This document shows positions 1 through 5,421 of a stretch of DNA of 5,421 nucleotides, piece after piece. The DNA is from Cytophagales bacterium (GTDB lineage Bacteria; Bacteroidota; Bacteroidia; Cytophagales; Cytophagaceae). Below the pieces are notes generated by a model. That model was not told where the DNA came from and did not search any database. It saw only the letters and a list, made by a program, of their open reading frames with translations. The stretch is from NCBI GenBank assembly GCA_025360235.1, contig JANYCO010000628.1:1-5421 (forward strand). Reading direction: 5' to 3'. Position numbers and translations under genes: made by a program. The stretch's first letter is position 1; the number at the start of each line of letters is the position of its first letter.

Positions 1-811
1 ATAAATTTGTCTTCCCCTGAAATAGTTTTACATTTTCAAAACCTACGGTAAATACATATCCCTGGCGTACTTTATAGAGTAGTCCTGTAGAAACGGTGTT
101 TTGTATTATTAAATATCCGCCGGCGTTGATACGGTTATATTTGCTTCCGTATACTATTATTTCTGCTTGAGGTACTAAAGTGATATTCCTGTTTAGAGGA
201 ATAGAATAATCAAAAGTCATTATATAAAATCTTGAAAGTAACACAGGAGCATCGATAGGTTTTAGTTTTTGATTGGTTACATCTAAAGATGAAATTCCCA
301 GATGCATTTTTCTATTGTATAGCCATAAACCAACGTTTCCGGTAAATCCATTGGTAGAGCCACCTGCGCTGGCGGTTGAACTTTTGTAAGCATAACTTAC
401 TATTCCAGCAGAGACTCCGGCAGAGAAAAATAAATTTTTACGAAGACCTAAATGATAGGCATAGTTTACGTAGGCTCGAGTCTTTCCAAAAAAATCACCT
501 TCCTTATCTCCAAAAAGAGTAGCTCCTAATATATGTTTATTTTGTGAAGCGAAATTATTTGTTTTTTGATTGATTCGAAAATTTGAGCTTGCGTAAAAAG
601 TACGGACCTGAGAAAAAATACCTGTAAGCCCTTTATAATCCAGTGATATCTCTACTGGTGAATTAGTGCCAGCCACTGCAGGATTTATAAGTGAGTAATT
701 TCTATAAAAAACATCAGTTGCATTACCATAGTCATTGTACTTCTGTCCATAAATTTTTGTCATGGGAAGAGATAGAAAAGCTATTAGTACAATTTCCAAA
801 CGAAATAACAT
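1..811 (-). CDS. PorP/SprF-family type IX secretion-associated outer-membrane protein (3' end cut off)
   Basis: 270 codons are read from the ATG at 811-809 leftwards, with no stop before the window edge. The first 22 residues form a signal peptide (hydrophobic IVLIAFLSLP, probable cleavage after YG before QKYND). The mature N-terminus carries the family hallmark at residues 38-48 (NYSLINPAVAG), followed by ISLDYKG and alternating beta-strand segments such as LFFSAGVSAGIVSY and the LGISSLDVTNQKL segment at 171-183. Members are predicted outer-membrane beta-barrels; known ones (PorP, SprF) work with the T9SS in secreting or attaching surface proteins. The family is usually about 300 residues or slightly more, so probably only a few dozen residues are missing. 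The start is the only Met that gives a complete signal peptide. GGAG lies just one base from the ATG, too close for a normal Shine-Dalgarno. The gene is divergent from the secreted-protein operon. The family call is firm; its specific substrate is unknown. Confidence 0.88.
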   Translation of the reverse strand, partial: MLFRLEIVLIAFLSLPMTKIYGQKYNDYGNATDVFYRNYSLINPAVAGTNSPVEISLDYKGLTGIFSQVRTFYASSNFRINQKTNNFASQNKHILGATLFGDKEGDFFGKTRAYVNYAYHLGLRKNLFFSAGVSAGIVSYAYKSSTASAGGSTNGFTGNVGLWLYNRKMHLGISSLDVTNQKLKPIDAPVLLSRFYIMTFDYSIPLNRNITLVPQAEIIVYGSKYNRINAGGYLIIQNTVSTGLLYKVRQGYVFTVGFENVKLFQGKTNL

Positions 812-839
812 GCTCCAAGTAAATGATTTTAATTCAGAC

Positions 840-879
840 AAAAAAAAATATAATTATTTGTTTACAAATACTTTTTTTT
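840..879. repeat. Hairpin-forming dyad flanked by A9 and T8 tracts
   Basis: TATTTG at 855-860 and CAAATA at 865-870 form a perfect 6-bp inverted repeat with a 4-base TTTA spacer. It is flanked on the left by nine A (840-848) and on the right by eight T (872-879), which could extend the stem imperfectly. It could be an operator for a dimeric regulator or a weak hairpin in the leader of the leftward gene. It resembles an intrinsic terminator, but an all-AT-rich stem between two divergent starts makes that unlikely. Confidence 0.4.
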
Positions 880-891
880 CAGATAGTATTC

Positions 892-916
892 TTGAAAGAT
901 ATAATTTCAAATATCT
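892..916. repeat. Two overlapping short inverted repeats, possible operator
   Basis: TTGAAA (892-897) pairs with TTTCAA (905-910) across 7 bases. Overlapping it, AGATAT (897-902) pairs with ATATCT (911-916) across 8 bases. Both are exact 6-bp arms. They sit about 60-85 bases upstream of the operon start, a plausible place for a regulator. Short AT-rich dyads arise easily by chance in such sequence, so the assignment is weak. Confidence 0.3.
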
Positions 917-977
917 ATATAATTGATTTTGAGTTGATTGTAGTAATTGTAAAGTTTTAAATTTAATGTACCTAACT

Positions 978-3212
978 ATGAAAAAGAGAATAATATTTTT
1001 GGCCACTATTGCATTAGCATTTGTTATTGCTTTTACAACCGCGATAAAAGATCGCAGCGGGAAGTTTCACACTGCCGGACTTCCTATTCCAGGTGAAACA
1101 ACTTGCTCGGCACCTGGTTGCCACGGCGCAGGTAATGGAAGCTTTACAAATGGTGGACTTGCCGATAATGCAGGCCCTGGAAGTATTAATATAACATCTT
1201 CAAATATGCCAGGATGGGTCTATACTCCGGGTACAGTATATCATATGACGATTACTATTGCTGAACCTGGAGCTCCGCTTTTTGGGTTTAGTGCTGTGGT
1301 GGCAGATAATGGTGGCAGAAATGCTGGAACAATAACGATTACAGATGCCGCGCATACTCGTAAGGGTACTCCAATAGGATCAACATTAGTTTACATTACA
1401 CATGTTGGTGGTCCAACTGGTCCTAACCCTGGTTACCAAACAATTGTATCCAATCCGGCAGTGATAAATTTTGACTGGACAGCACCAGCTTCTAACGTGG
1501 GCCCGGTTACTTTCTATTTCGATGGTATAGCCTGTAATAATAATGGTGGGGAAGATGCAGGTGATAATGTTTATGCAGGGACACAAATAGCTACACCAAA
1601 TGCAGCCTCTTCTATTTTATTGTCATCTCCTACTACTGTTCCTGCCTTCTCTTCAGCGAATGGTGTAGCGTCAATGTATCAAACAATTACTGTTGGTGGC
1701 GGCGGACTAACAGGAAGTGTTACTGTTAATGCTCCGGCTCAATTTCAGGTATCTCTTTCGGCTGCATCGGGCTTTGGTAGTTCTGTTGTATTGCCTACAG
1801 CATCAGGAATACTAGCAACTACTATAGTATACGTTACCTATTTGCCTAGTTCTGCAAGTGCTTCAGGGAACATTACATTAACCGATGCAGGGTCAACAAC
1901 TGCGAATGTTGCAGTATCGGGAACTACAACTGCTACAGCTACTGTTTTTGCTAATACCAGCCTTCTTAATAACTCTTACCGAACAGTCGTTGGTTATCCT
2001 TCTGTAGTGAAAAATTTTACAGTGTCAGGTATAAATTTGAGTGCTAATTTGATTGTTGGACCTCTGGCGAATTTTGATGTTTCTCTTAGTTCTGGTTCTG
2101 GGTTCGGAAGTACAGTAAGCATCCCGCCGTCTTCAGGAAGTGTTGCTCCTACTATTATTTATGTTCGTTATAATCCCTCAGCTGCAGCGCTTCACAATGG
2201 ACTTATTCCCGTTGCAAGTACAGGTGCAACTACCAAAAATGTGAACATCGGTGGATTAAGCGTAGTGTCACCTGTCATAACTAATACGAGTGGATTAAGT
2301 GCGTACTCTACGACTGTAGGTACACCTTCTGCATCACAAACAATTACTGTATCTGGCAGCTCTTTAAAATGGGATATCGTAATCGATGCTCCTGCAAATT
2401 TTGAAGTATCTCTTTCTGCTGGATCTGGTTATGGTTCAACTGTTACCTTAGTTCAAAATACAGGAAATGTTTCCGCGACTACAGTTTACATTAGATACAA
2501 TCCAATTTCGTCCGGCGCTCATTCCGGAAATGTAACATTGAGTAGTGTAGGAGATCCAACTTCTAAAACAGTTGCTGTTAGTGGAACCGCAACAAATCCT
2601 GTGTCGCCCACAATTGCAACCAATAATCCTCCAGGTTCATTTTCAACGGTAGTAGGAACACCTTCTGTGGTTCAAAGCTCAAACGTTTCAGGTTTGAATC
2701 TAACCGCGAATATTATTATAACAGCACCCACAAATTTTGAGGTATCATTAAGTGCTGGTTCTGGATTTGGAAGTTCTGTAAATCTTATTCCATCTGGTGG
2801 TACTGTAAGTTCTACTCCTGTCTACATTCGGTATAATCCTGCTTCTGCGGGAACAACCAATAGTAATGTGACGTTAACAAGTGCTGGCGCAACTTCTCAA
2901 AATATAGCAGTAAGCGGCACTTCCACCACTACAGGCACAACTGAAGCCTTGATTTCAAATGCGAGTTTAAGTATTTATCCTAATCCGGTTAATGGAATTG
3001 GATACATCTCTTTTAATTTGTCACAAGCTGATGTAGTAAAGGTTAATCTTCTAAACTACCAGGGACAATACATAAAAGAAGTTTATAATAATTCGCTTGG
3101 AAACGGTGAAGCCAAGATAGCTTTTGATTTTGCAGGGTTAACGAAAGGCGTCTATTTCGTAGAAATTCAAGCCGGAGGAAATAGTGTAAGGAAATTAGTG
3201 ATAGCTGAGTAA
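978..3212 (+). CDS. Secreted multidomain protein: Reeler-like/choice-of-anchor V domain, four Ig-like repeats, T9SS type A sorting domain
   Basis: 744 residues from the chosen ATG. Residues 1-22 (MKKRIIFLATIALAFVIAFTTA) are a Sec signal peptide. Residues about 31-206 resemble the choice-of-anchor V (Reeler-like) domain: PGETTCSAPGCHG with a C43-x4-C48-H49 motif, FGFSAVVAD, FDWTAPASNVGPVTFYFDG and a closing NNNGGEDAGDNVY. Four repeats of about 105 residues follow (about 212-316, 323-426, 433-537, 544-648), predicted all-beta and rich in Ser, Thr, Gly and Val. A T9SS tail (657-744) ends the protein: SIYPNPV, GLTKGVYFVEI, VRKLVI. It is thus exported by Sec and then across the outer membrane by the T9SS, to be released or anchored at the surface. 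The CX4CH motif could bind haem c, but this is inference. An in-frame ATG at 966 would add four residues (MYLT); 978 is preferred because it opens a standard MKKR signal peptide. First gene of the operon. Domain architecture is secure; the biological role is unknown. Confidence 0.88.
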   Translation: MKKRIIFLATIALAFVIAFTTAIKDRSGKFHTAGLPIPGETTCSAPGCHGAGNGSFTNGGLADNAGPGSINITSSNMPGWVYTPGTVYHMTITIAEPGAPLFGFSAVVADNGGRNAGTITITDAAHTRKGTPIGSTLVYITHVGGPTGPNPGYQTIVSNPAVINFDWTAPASNVGPVTFYFDGIACNNNGGEDAGDNVYAGTQIATPNAASSILLSSPTTVPAFSSANGVASMYQTITVGGGGLTGSVTVNAPAQFQVSLSAASGFGSSVVLPTASGILATTIVYVTYLPSSASASGNITLTDAGSTTANVAVSGTTTATATVFANTSLLNNSYRTVVGYPSVVKNFTVSGINLSANLIVGPLANFDVSLSSGSGFGSTVSIPPSSGSVAPTIIYVRYNPSAAALHNGLIPVASTGATTKNVNIGGLSVVSPVITNTSGLSAYSTTVGTPSASQTITVSGSSLKWDIVIDAPANFEVSLSAGSGYGSTVTLVQNTGNVSATTVYIRYNPISSGAHSGNVTLSSVGDPTSKTVAVSGTATNPVSPTIATNNPPGSFSTVVGTPSVVQSSNVSGLNLTANIIITAPTNFEVSLSAGSGFGSSVNLIPSGGTVSSTPVYIRYNPASAGTTNSNVTLTSAGATSQNIAVSGTSTTTGTTEALISNASLSIYPNPVNGIGYISFNLSQADVVKVNLLNYQGQYIKEVYNNSLGNGEAKIAFDFAGLTKGVYFVEIQAGGNSVRKLVIAE
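1611..2921 (+). repeat. Four coding repeats of about 110 residues (Ig-like/beta-sandwich)
   Basis: Units lie at about 1611-1925, 1944-2255, 2274-2588 and 2607-2921. Each follows the same plan: a VGxPSxxQ-type opening, a VSG-x-x-L segment, an AP-x-x-F(E/D/Q)VSLS-x-x-SG(F/Y)GS core, a VYxRYNP-like strand, and a closing N(V/I)AVSGT-like segment. Units 3 and 4 are most alike (both read NFEVSLSAGSG); unit 1 is more diverged (QFQVSLSAASG, VTYLPSSA), and unit 2 ends NVNIGGL in place of the usual NVAVSGT. Synonymous codons differ between copies, so the duplications look old. Such repeats probably act as a spacer or stalk, or in adhesion. Confidence 0.85.
2946..3209 (+). other. T9SS type A C-terminal sorting domain (coding segment)
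   Basis: This encodes the last 88 residues of the secreted protein. It has the usual order of motifs: SIYPNPV at the start, a beta strand YISFNLSQ, VNLLNYQGQYIKEVYN, then GLTKGVYFVEIQ and the terminal VRKLVIAE. The family is the Por secretion tail (TIGR04183-like), recognised and usually cleaved by the T9SS during export. Confidence 0.92.
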
Positions 3213-3231
3213 CTCCTAAAATTAATTGAGT

Positions 3232-3636
3232 ATGGAAAAGGGTAAAGTTAATTTGATCATTTGGTTAGTTTGTATCCTTGGTTTAAGTGCTTGTCAATAT
3301 AATAATTATGATGACATTAAACCAAAAAATACAACACCTCCTGTTCCTTGTGATAGCGCTGCTGCCGTTATTTCGTATAAGAAACATATAGCGCCGATTA
3401 TGGAATATGAATGTGGTTCTAAAAATTCCTGTCATAGTAACGCTGGAGCAGGTGGAAGTATCGCTCTTGAAGATTATAATGGCGTTAGCTACGCTGCTGC
3501 AACGGGTCAGTTGATGAGTTGTATTGTGTGGGATGGTTCTACTAAATTGATGCCTCAGAACACAAGTACAAAGATGGATGCTTGTTATATTTCTGAGATT
3601 CAAAAGTGGGTAAATGCAGGATTTCCAAATAATTAA
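3232..3636 (+). CDS. Small cytochrome c-like lipoprotein with atypical CX5CH motif
   Basis: 134 residues from the ATG at 3232. A lipoprotein signal peptide (LIIWLVCILGLSAC) ends in a lipobox LSAC with lipidated Cys21, and a short Asn/Asp/Pro-rich linker follows. The body resembles small monohaem cytochrome domains of the kind fused to planctomycete-type cytochromes: HIAPIM at 52-57, C61-x5-C67-H68, GGSIALEDYNGV, then LMPQ with Met107 as a possible axial ligand, and a terminal EIQKWVNAGFP matching the usual final helix (ei..W...Ga). Canonical members have CXXCH; here the cysteines are five residues apart, so covalent haem binding is uncertain. Further cysteines at 40, 97 and 118 could form disulphides. 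A TTG start at 3226 would add two residues; ATG is preferred. It starts 19 bases after the secreted-protein gene and ends 6 bases before the next. Likely an envelope electron carrier, if haem is bound. Confidence 0.75.
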   Translation: MEKGKVNLIIWLVCILGLSACQYNNYDDIKPKNTTPPVPCDSAAAVISYKKHIAPIMEYECGSKNSCHSNAGAGGSIALEDYNGVSYAAATGQLMSCIVWDGSTKLMPQNTSTKMDACYISEIQKWVNAGFPNN

Positions 3637-3642
3637 TTCATT

Positions 3643-4554
3643 ATGTCAATAAATAAAATAATTTCCCTTTCAATAGTATTATTATTTGCGTTTCATGCAT
3701 CTGCTCAGGACGATCTTCTTGAACAATTAAATCAAGAGACAAGTAAAAAGAAAGAGTTGACCTTAGCTACCTTCAAAAGTACGCGAATTGTTAATTCCCA
3801 TACAGTAGAATGTTTGGGAAAAGGTGCTTTTGATTTTAGAATTGCCCATCGGTTTGGCAGTCTTAATAGTGGCGCAAATAATTTTTACGGACTTGACGGA
3901 CCTGCTACCTTAAAACTTTCTTTCGAATATAGTTTTGATGGTAGGTTTATGTTTGGAATTGGGAGAAGTTCTCTGGGAAAGTTATATGACATTACATTAA
4001 AATACAGATTGCTTCGTCAGACCACGGACAATAGTATGCCCATAAGCGTTACAGCCTTATACGTAGCGAATATGACGTTACAACCCGATCTCCAAAAATC
4101 CGTTACAGGGTTTGACCGTTATGCCAATTTTGCAAACAGATTCTCAAATGTAGCCCAGTTGATCATCGGAAGAAAATTTGGTAAGCGTCTTTCATTGCAG
4201 GTTTCTCCAACATTTGTTCATATAAATCTGGTGGATAAATCCAATTATAAAAATGATCTCTTCGCTATAGCTTCAGGAGGAAGACTTAAGTTCTCGAGAA
4301 GTATGGCCGTTACCTATGATTACATATACAGAATTAATAATAACAGTGCAGATTTTAAAAATTACTATAACAGTTTGAGTTTAGGAATAGATATTGAAAC
4401 AGGAGGTCATGTATTTCAAATGTTTGTAAGCAACTCTACTGGTATCAACGAAGCTCAATTTATTCCTTATACGAATACTACATGGAAAAATGGGGGAATA
4501 AGGCTAGGGTTTAATGTGTCAAGGGTATTTTCTTTTAAAAAATCTAAAAAATAA
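3643..4554 (+). CDS. DUF5777-family outer-membrane beta-barrel protein
   Basis: 303 residues. The signal peptide covers about residues 1-21 (IISLSIVLLFAFHASA, cleaved before QDD), followed by a short charged stretch (LLEQLNQETSKKKE). The rest is a chain of amphipathic beta strands with family-like motifs: STRIVNSHTVE near 46-56, IAHRFGSL at 67-74, FYGLDGPA at 81-88, GIGRSSLGKLYDITLKYRLL at 105-124, a SGGRLKFSRSMAVTYDYIYR stretch near 211-230, and GGHVFQMFVSNSTGINEAQF near 254-273. These match what I recall of DUF5777 proteins, which are predicted barrels of unknown function in Bacteroidota. The HRFG and FGLD motifs are the most telling. No catalytic residues are evident. It starts 6 bases after the cytochrome-like gene and ends 4 bases before the YceI gene, so all are surely co-transcribed. 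A role as a channel or scaffold for the envelope partners is inference. Confidence 0.82.
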   Translation: MSINKIISLSIVLLFAFHASAQDDLLEQLNQETSKKKELTLATFKSTRIVNSHTVECLGKGAFDFRIAHRFGSLNSGANNFYGLDGPATLKLSFEYSFDGRFMFGIGRSSLGKLYDITLKYRLLRQTTDNSMPISVTALYVANMTLQPDLQKSVTGFDRYANFANRFSNVAQLIIGRKFGKRLSLQVSPTFVHINLVDKSNYKNDLFAIASGGRLKFSRSMAVTYDYIYRINNNSADFKNYYNSLSLGIDIETGGHVFQMFVSNSTGINEAQFIPYTNTTWKNGGIRLGFNVSRVFSFKKSKK

Positions 4555-4558
4555 AGTT

Positions 4559-5116
4559 ATGAAAAGGTTTAAAATTATATTCGGTATTTCATCATTAATG
4601 ATCTTAATGCTGCTTTGGTCGTTTACAACTGGAACAGTTTATAAAACCAGCTTAGGTAAAGTGTCCTTTTTTTCAGAGACTCCTACTATGAATATAGAGG
4701 CCTCATCGCAGGTACTTAATTCTATAATAAGTGCCGATAATAATACCTTGGCTTTTACAGTTCAGAATACTTCCTTTAAGTTTAAAAATTCTTTTATGGA
4801 AGAGCATTTTAATGAAAAATACATGGAAAGTGACAAGTTCCCTCGTTCTACTTTTTCAGGTAAGATAAACGAACAAGTAGACTTAAAAAAAGACGGAGTT
4901 TATAAAGTAACTGCTACAGGAAAACTTAATATCCATGGTGTGGAGCAACCCAGAACGATCAGTGGTGATTTGACCATTTCTAAAGGAAAATTGCATTTGA
5001 ATAGTGTCTTTCAGGTAAAATTGGTTGATCATAAAATTGAAGTACCTACCCTGGTTTTTGAAAAAATTGCCGAAGATATAAAGGTAACTGTAGATTCGGA
5101 TTTTACCTTGCAATAG
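4559..5116 (+). CDS. YceI-family periplasmic lipid/isoprenoid-binding protein
   Basis: 185 residues from the ATG at 4559. An N-terminal hydrophobic segment (about 5-24, IIFGISSLMILMLLWSF) is a signal peptide or membrane anchor; no clear AxA cleavage site is seen. The remainder is a YceI lipocalin-like fold: SFKFKNSFMEEHFNEKYMES (72-91) then DKFPRSTFSGKI (92-103), YKVTATGKLNIHGVEQPRTI (115-134), LVDHKIEVPTL (155-165) and a final strand DIKVTVDSDF (173-182). YceI proteins of known structure hold a polyisoprenoid chain in an elongated beta-barrel, and some family members are linked to quinone or stress physiology; the ligand here is unknown. An upstream ATG at 4514 in the same frame would overlap the barrel gene by 41 bases and put 15 non-signal residues (MCQGYFLLKNLKNKV) ahead of the export segment, so 4559 is preferred. 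It lies 4 bases after the barrel gene's stop and is the last of the four tight genes. Confidence 0.92.
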   Translation: MKRFKIIFGISSLMILMLLWSFTTGTVYKTSLGKVSFFSETPTMNIEASSQVLNSIISADNNTLAFTVQNTSFKFKNSFMEEHFNEKYMESDKFPRSTFSGKINEQVDLKKDGVYKVTATGKLNIHGVEQPRTISGDLTISKGKLHLNSVFQVKLVDHKIEVPTLVFEKIAEDIKVTVDSDFTLQ

Positions 5117-5179
5117 CCTATTTTTATCCTTTATTGTTGTTTACATTTAGAGGGTATAGAGATAGAAATAGAGAGAAGT
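5117..5179 (+). promoter_or_regulatory. Short gap before the sigma-factor gene, with no terminator seen
   Basis: 63 bases, AT-rich on the left and purine-rich on the right. I see no GC-containing stem followed by a T run. A partial Bacteroidota -7 match (TACATTTA, 5142-5149) lacks a TTG at proper spacing. The sigma gene may therefore be read through from the YceI gene or have its own unrecognised promoter. The purine-rich GAGAGAAG at 5171-5178, just upstream of the ATG, may help ribosome binding. Confidence 0.35.
5156..5173 (+). repeat. Three tandem ATAGAR hexamers in the sigma-gene leader
   Basis: ATAGAG (5156-5161), ATAGAA (5162-5167) and ATAGAG (5168-5173) stand head to tail just before the start codon at 5180. 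It is a short purine-rich array and could vary in copy number by slippage, though three imperfect copies is a low number. Confidence 0.55.
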
Positions 5180-5421
5180 ATGAACAAAAGCGTTCAGGAA
5201 AGTATTATAAATGCTATAGTTTCCGGCAAAGGTAACGAGGTTCTTTCTGTTCTATATAAAGAAACACTACCTAAGGTAAGAAACATGATTTTAAAGAATA
5301 ATGGAAATCATGAGGAAGCCAACGATATCTTTCAGGACGCGGTAATCATATTTTTTAAACAAGTACGAAATGGGAGTTTTAATGCCTCCTACGATATTGA
5401 CGGGTATATCTATACTATTTC
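5180..5421 (+). CDS. ECF-type RNA polymerase sigma factor, N-terminal part (3' end cut off)
   Basis: 80 complete codons are read from the ATG at 5180 to the window edge without a stop. The segment fits sigma-70 region 2 of extracytoplasmic-function sigma factors: VLSVLYKETLPKVRNMILK (about 21-39), then the characteristic HEEANDIFQDAVIIFFKQV (44-62), where D-I-F-Q-D-A is the core-polymerase-binding helix, followed by a divergent stretch leading to IDGYIYTI, comparable to the usual ...YLYTI before region 2.4. Region 2.4 and region 4, which decide promoter specificity, lie outside the window. The product would be cytoplasmic. Many Bacteroidota ECF factors are paired with an anti-sigma factor downstream, but this cannot be seen. 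It follows the YceI gene by 63 bases on the same strand and could be the regulator of the envelope operon or an unrelated unit. Confidence 0.85.
   Translation, partial: MNKSVQESIINAIVSGKGNEVLSVLYKETLPKVRNMILKNNGNHEEANDIFQDAVIIFFKQVRNGSFNASYDIDGYIYTI

Larger units (their letters stand above)
812..977. promoter_or_regulatory. AT-rich divergent intergenic region, presumed promoters for both directions
   Basis: This stretch separates the divergent PorP-like gene and the four-gene operon, so it must hold the promoter of at least one and probably both. It is extremely AT-rich and holds an A9 tract (840-848), a T8 tract (872-879) and inverted repeats listed separately. I looked for the Bacteroidota promoter pattern (TTG, about 19-21 bases, TAnnTTTG) and found only partial matches: leftward, TTG (complement of 908-910), 19 bases, then TACTATCT; rightward, TATAATTG at 918-925, but with TTG 892-894 at a 23-base spacing. 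Neither is convincing, so promoter positions are not assigned. No small gene is visible here. Confidence 0.5.

Noticed and set aside
855..879. Intrinsic terminator (hairpin followed by T8)
   Set aside because: The stem is almost all A/T with a single G-C pair, and it lies between two divergent start codons where no rightward transcript is expected to end.
1386..1586. Minus-strand open frame of 66 codons inside the secreted-protein gene
   Set aside because: It lies antisense to a well-supported coding region, has no recognisable domain and reads as low-complexity Cys/Ile/Thr sequence.
3226..3231. TTG start for the cytochrome-like lipoprotein
   Set aside because: It adds only two residues (MS); the ATG at 3232 gives a normal lipoprotein signal peptide.
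3283..3603. Minus-strand open frame of 106 codons opposite the cytochrome-like lipoprotein gene
   Set aside because: The plus strand has a lipobox and family motifs; the antisense frame has no signal, no motif and an unlikely composition.
4514..4558. Upstream ATG extending the YceI protein by 15 residues
   Set aside because: It would overlap the barrel gene and put MCQGYFLLKNLKNKV ahead of the export segment; the ATG at 4559 gives a standard signal start, 4 bases after the previous stop.
4883..5113. Minus-strand open frame of 76 codons opposite the YceI gene
   Set aside because: The plus frame matches YceI throughout; the antisense reading has no recognisable features.
5142..5149. TACATTTA as a -7 element for the sigma gene
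   Set aside because: It is one base off the TAnnTTTG consensus, and the nearest upstream TTG motifs do not lie 19-21 bases before it.
5118..5171. CTATTT/AAATAG pairing as a terminator after the YceI gene
   Set aside because: The arms are 42 bases apart, AT-rich, and not followed by a T run.

Overview
The window looks like a low-GC Bacteroidota chromosome. The main reasons are a type IX secretion system (T9SS) type A sorting domain at the C-terminus of the large central protein, a PorP/SprF-family outer-membrane protein, a DUF5777-type beta-barrel protein, and short AT-rich leaders mostly without a well-placed Shine-Dalgarno sequence. The genus cannot be read from the sequence. Family names are from my recognition of motifs and have not been checked against a database.

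Layout: (1) On the minus strand, from 811 leftwards past the edge, lies a nearly complete PorP/SprF-family gene. (2) A very AT-rich divergent intergenic region (812-977) holds a perfect hairpin-type dyad between an A9 and a T8 tract, plus two overlapping inverted repeats. (3) From 978 to 5116 four plus-strand genes are packed with gaps of 19, 6 and 4 bases, so they are probably one operon. They encode a secreted multi-repeat protein (Reeler-like/choice-of-anchor V N-terminal domain with a CX4CH motif, four Ig-like repeats of about 110 residues, T9SS tail), a small cytochrome-like lipoprotein with a CX5CH motif, a DUF5777-like outer-membrane beta-barrel, and a YceI-family protein. (4) After a 63-base gap with no visible terminator, an ECF-type RNA polymerase sigma factor starts at 5180 and runs off the right edge.

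How they may work together: all four operon products carry an export signal or an N-terminal hydrophobic segment, so the operon seems to build something in the cell envelope: a surface or secreted protein, a lipoprotein, an outer-membrane barrel and a lipid/isoprenoid-binding periplasmic protein. The two CXnCH motifs suggest a redox or haem-related role, but both depart from canonical CXXCH, so haem attachment is a hypothesis. The most interesting point is this compact envelope cassette with two non-canonical haem-like motifs. No CRISPR array, RNA gene or mobile element is visible.
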